Below are positions 33,162 through 35,265 of a DNA stretch of 35,265 nucleotides, piece by piece. Origin of the DNA: a virus; the IMG/VR virus record IMGVR_UViG_3300030430_002669, positions 1 through 35,265 of that record; one strand, 5' to 3'. The stretch's first letter is position 1. Every line of letters starts with the position of its first letter. The position numbers were made by a program, and so were the translations under genes. A model generated the notes under the pieces. The model ran no database searches. It was not told the DNA's origin and saw only the letters and a list, made by a program, of their open reading frames with translations.

Positions 33162-35265
33162 ATGTCAGTAAATATATTAGGAATTTTAGGTCAACAAGGA
33201 ACATCACCATTTAAGTTAATCAATGGTAAGGATGTAGATTTAAAAAATGCAACAGATGGAACTGGAATAACAATAAGTGGTTCAGACTTGTTATTAATTG
33301 ATGATGTAGATCAAACTTTTAGCTTTGAAGGTGTAGATGGTTTAACAGGGGGTGGAGCTCAAGCTAGTACAAAAAAGGTAACATTTAGTCAAGTGCTAAC
33401 TTATATTAATAGTAATATAAGTTCAACTGCTATTGGAATAGCAGGACCTACAGATGGTGATGTAAGTATAAGTTCTGATGGTAATATAACATTTATCTTA
33501 GATGATGATAATGATGAAACATCTCAATCTTTTTCATTTAAAAATGATGATACAGAAATTGCTAATTTAGATGAAAGTGGTAATCTTCAAATAGATGGTG
33601 GTATTACTACAGGTTCAACATCATTTGTTAATAGCTCAGGTGTAATTCAAGTAGCTACTCAAGGTACAATAGATCATGATTCACTTGCTAACTTTGTTGC
33701 AGAAGAGCATTATAGATGGGATACTGATATAAGTAGCACTGCTACAATCCATGCAAATAATATACCTATATTAAATCAAAATACATCTGGAACAGCTGCT
33801 GGTTTGTCTGGTACTTCTCTTACAAGTGTAAATTCAATATTAAACACATCTTTAGTAGCAGGTAGAGATGCTGATAATCAAATTAAATTTAATACAGATA
33901 ATCAAATAATATTTAGAGTTAGTGGTGGTGATGGTATAACAATGAAAGCTTCAGGAGAAATAGAGGCTACTAAATTTGATGGGGCGTTAGAGGGAAATGC
34001 AGATACTGCAACACTGGCTGCTGGATTGTCTGATGGAGCAACATCAACAGGAGATACTTTTACTTTTAGATCATCAAATGCTAATGACCCTTTATTTATA
34101 ATAAAAAATACAAATGATGGAGCTAATGGTCCAAGATTAAAATTACTTAATGATAGAGCTTCTGATGGACAAGATGATGATGAAGCTGGTATTATAGAGT
34201 TTGTAGCTAAAGATGATGGAACTCCAACAGAAAATACATATGCTAAAATAACTGGATTAGTATCTTCAGCAACTGCAGGATCTGAAGAGGGAACTCTTGA
34301 ATTTAAAGTAAGTAATGGAAGTGGGGGAGATTTAACAGCTTTAAAATTAGATGGTGATGGAACTCATAATTTTTCAGGAACAGTAAGTGCTACTACTTTT
34401 ATTGGTGCTTTAACTGGAAATGCTACAGGTTTATCTAGCACACTGGCTGTATCTAGTGGAGGAACAGGAGCAACAACTCTTACTAGCACAGGTATTTTAC
34501 TTGGTAATGGTACTAGTGCTATTCAAGCAAGTTCTAATATAAAAGTTACAAGTGATATACTAACTATTAAAAATGAAGAAACTGATGCAGGTGGTTCTAT
34601 AAAATTTCTTGAGGGTTCAGATAATGGTAGTCATGGAACTATTATTCAATCTACTGATAATTTAGGTTCAGACATAACTGTAAATTTACCTAATTCTTCT
34701 GGAACTTTAGCTTTAACTTCTGGAAGTGTTGCTACATTAACAAATGCTAGAACTATAGGTGGAGTATCATTTAATGGTAGTGCTAATATAGATTTACCTG
34801 GTGTAAATACAAATGGAACCCAAAGTATAGAATACACTCCAACAAGTTCTGAACAGGCAGCAGGTAATAATTCTGCTATAATAATTAAAGAAGGAAATAC
34901 AACTACAGTTGCAGGTAAGGTTTATTACTTAGCTCCAAATGGAACTTGGGTATTAGCAAATGCTGGGGCAGAGGGAACAAGGAGTGGTTTACTTGGAGTT
35001 GCAGTTGGAACAAACTCAACAACAAATGGTATGGTTACAAAAGGACTTGTTACTATATCAACTCATGCTACAAGTGGTGGTGTTGGAAAAACAGTTTATT
35101 TACATACTACAGATGGTTTAATGACAACAACTGCTCCTAGTTCAGTTCGTATTTTAGGAGCTATAGTTAAACATCATAGCAATAGATGTGAAGTATATTT
35201 TAATCCTGATAATTTTAATGGGCAGGCTGCAAATCCATCATCTTCTTTTGTAGATGATTATGCTT
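33162..35265 (+). CDS. Tail fibre protein, C-terminus cut off by the window edge (at least 701 aa)
   Basis: An ATG (MSVNILGILGQQGTSPFKLI) four bases after the previous stop opens a frame that stays open to the right edge. Seen in order: GLTGGGAQASTKKVTF (fibre-linker), DHDSLANFVAEEHYRWDTD near residue 165, a block common to many phage fibres, then GALEGNADTA and GALTGNATGLSSTL repeats typical of fibre shafts (LEGNADTATL, SSGGTGATTLTSTGILLGNG). Near the end is a folded domain (GKVYYLAPNGTWVLA ... GLLGVAVGTNSTTNGMVTKG ... GKTVYLHTTDGLM). These are the marks of a side tail fibre or receptor-binding protein. No chaperone is seen, since the end is missing. Composition resembles its neighbours. Confidence 0.85.
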   Translation, partial: MSVNILGILGQQGTSPFKLINGKDVDLKNATDGTGITISGSDLLLIDDVDQTFSFEGVDGLTGGGAQASTKKVTFSQVLTYINSNISSTAIGIAGPTDGDVSISSDGNITFILDDDNDETSQSFSFKNDDTEIANLDESGNLQIDGGITTGSTSFVNSSGVIQVATQGTIDHDSLANFVAEEHYRWDTDISSTATIHANNIPILNQNTSGTAAGLSGTSLTSVNSILNTSLVAGRDADNQIKFNTDNQIIFRVSGGDGITMKASGEIEATKFDGALEGNADTATLAAGLSDGATSTGDTFTFRSSNANDPLFIIKNTNDGANGPRLKLLNDRASDGQDDDEAGIIEFVAKDDGTPTENTYAKITGLVSSATAGSEEGTLEFKVSNGSGGDLTALKLDGDGTHNFSGTVSATTFIGALTGNATGLSSTLAVSSGGTGATTLTSTGILLGNGTSAIQASSNIKVTSDILTIKNEETDAGGSIKFLEGSDNGSHGTIIQSTDNLGSDITVNLPNSSGTLALTSGSVATLTNARTIGGVSFNGSANIDLPGVNTNGTQSIEYTPTSSEQAAGNNSAIIIKEGNTTTVAGKVYYLAPNGTWVLANAGAEGTRSGLLGVAVGTNSTTNGMVTKGLVTISTHATSGGVGKTVYLHTTDGLMTTTAPSSVRILGAIVKHHSNRCEVYFNPDNFNGQAANPSSSFVDDYA

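Noticed and set aside
33900-34700. Repeat array resembling a CRISPR or minisatellite in the fibre gene
   Set aside because: The recurrence is at protein level (GALTGNA-type shaft repeats) with varied bases, not equal-length DNA repeats with spacers.
1-35265. tRNA, rRNA, insertion sequence, integrase or attachment site
   Set aside because: No cloverleaf-like segment, transposase-like protein, inverted terminal repeats or recombinase motif was found by eye; gaps are too short to hide them. A tRNA scan would settle the first point.

Overview
The window looks like the structural, packaging and lysis half of a tailed bacteriophage genome from a low-GC marine member of the Bacteroidetes, most likely a flavobacterium. 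Three things point there. (1) Gene starts are preceded by A/T-rich leaders with no Shine-Dalgarno sequence. (2) Five intergenic sites match the Bacteroidetes -7 promoter element TAnnTTTG. (3) The terminase, portal, two adaptor/ring-type proteins and the very long stabilisation-type protein carry signatures I associate with crAss-like and related Bacteroidetes podoviruses. I saw no tail sheath and no stand-alone tape measure, which favours a short-tailed virion. Taxonomy is inferred from remembered family features; no search was run.

Layout: about 30.7 kb is one nearly continuous set of minus-strand genes, read from right to left. It begins at a divergent control region (30715-30813). First come a small virion protein and a LamG-type adhesin. 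Next are small hypothetical, membrane and very basic proteins (27.9-29.1 kb). An envelope/lysis cassette follows (25.2-27.9 kb): outer-membrane barrel, membrane-anchored coiled coil, thioredoxin fold without its cysteines, M15 endolysin and 3TM-type holin. After that are a tail fibre/spike (23.6-25.2 kb), a two-domain GroES-like protein, a possible small terminase, the large terminase, portal, scaffold, major capsid protein and a probable decoration protein. The block ends with a 291-residue structural protein, two adaptor/ring proteins, a 3197-residue stabilisation-type protein, and two probable internal or cargo proteins. The last of these runs off the left edge. Spacing is a few bases or a 1-4 base overlap almost everywhere. 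The exceptions are the boundaries with promoter-like sequences or hairpins (2463-2497, 14032-14130, 15007-15087, 17980-18033).

The right 4.4 kb reads the other way: a small winged-helix-type protein, a Met/Lys/Gly-rich low-complexity protein, and two fibre-type proteins, the second running off the right edge. Adhesion genes therefore lie on both sides of the divergent promoter region, which is a plausible host-range module. No tRNA, rRNA, CRISPR array, insertion sequence, integrase, polymerase or replication gene was seen. No gap between genes reaches 300 bases.

Points most worth a second look: the roughly 1450-residue coiled-coil and carbohydrate-binding insertion near the N-terminus of the stabilisation-type protein; the envelope cassette with a phage-encoded beta-barrel and a redox-dead thioredoxin; the tandem GroES domains; the Met-rich protein; and a terminator-shaped hairpin inside the start of the plus-strand fibre gene.
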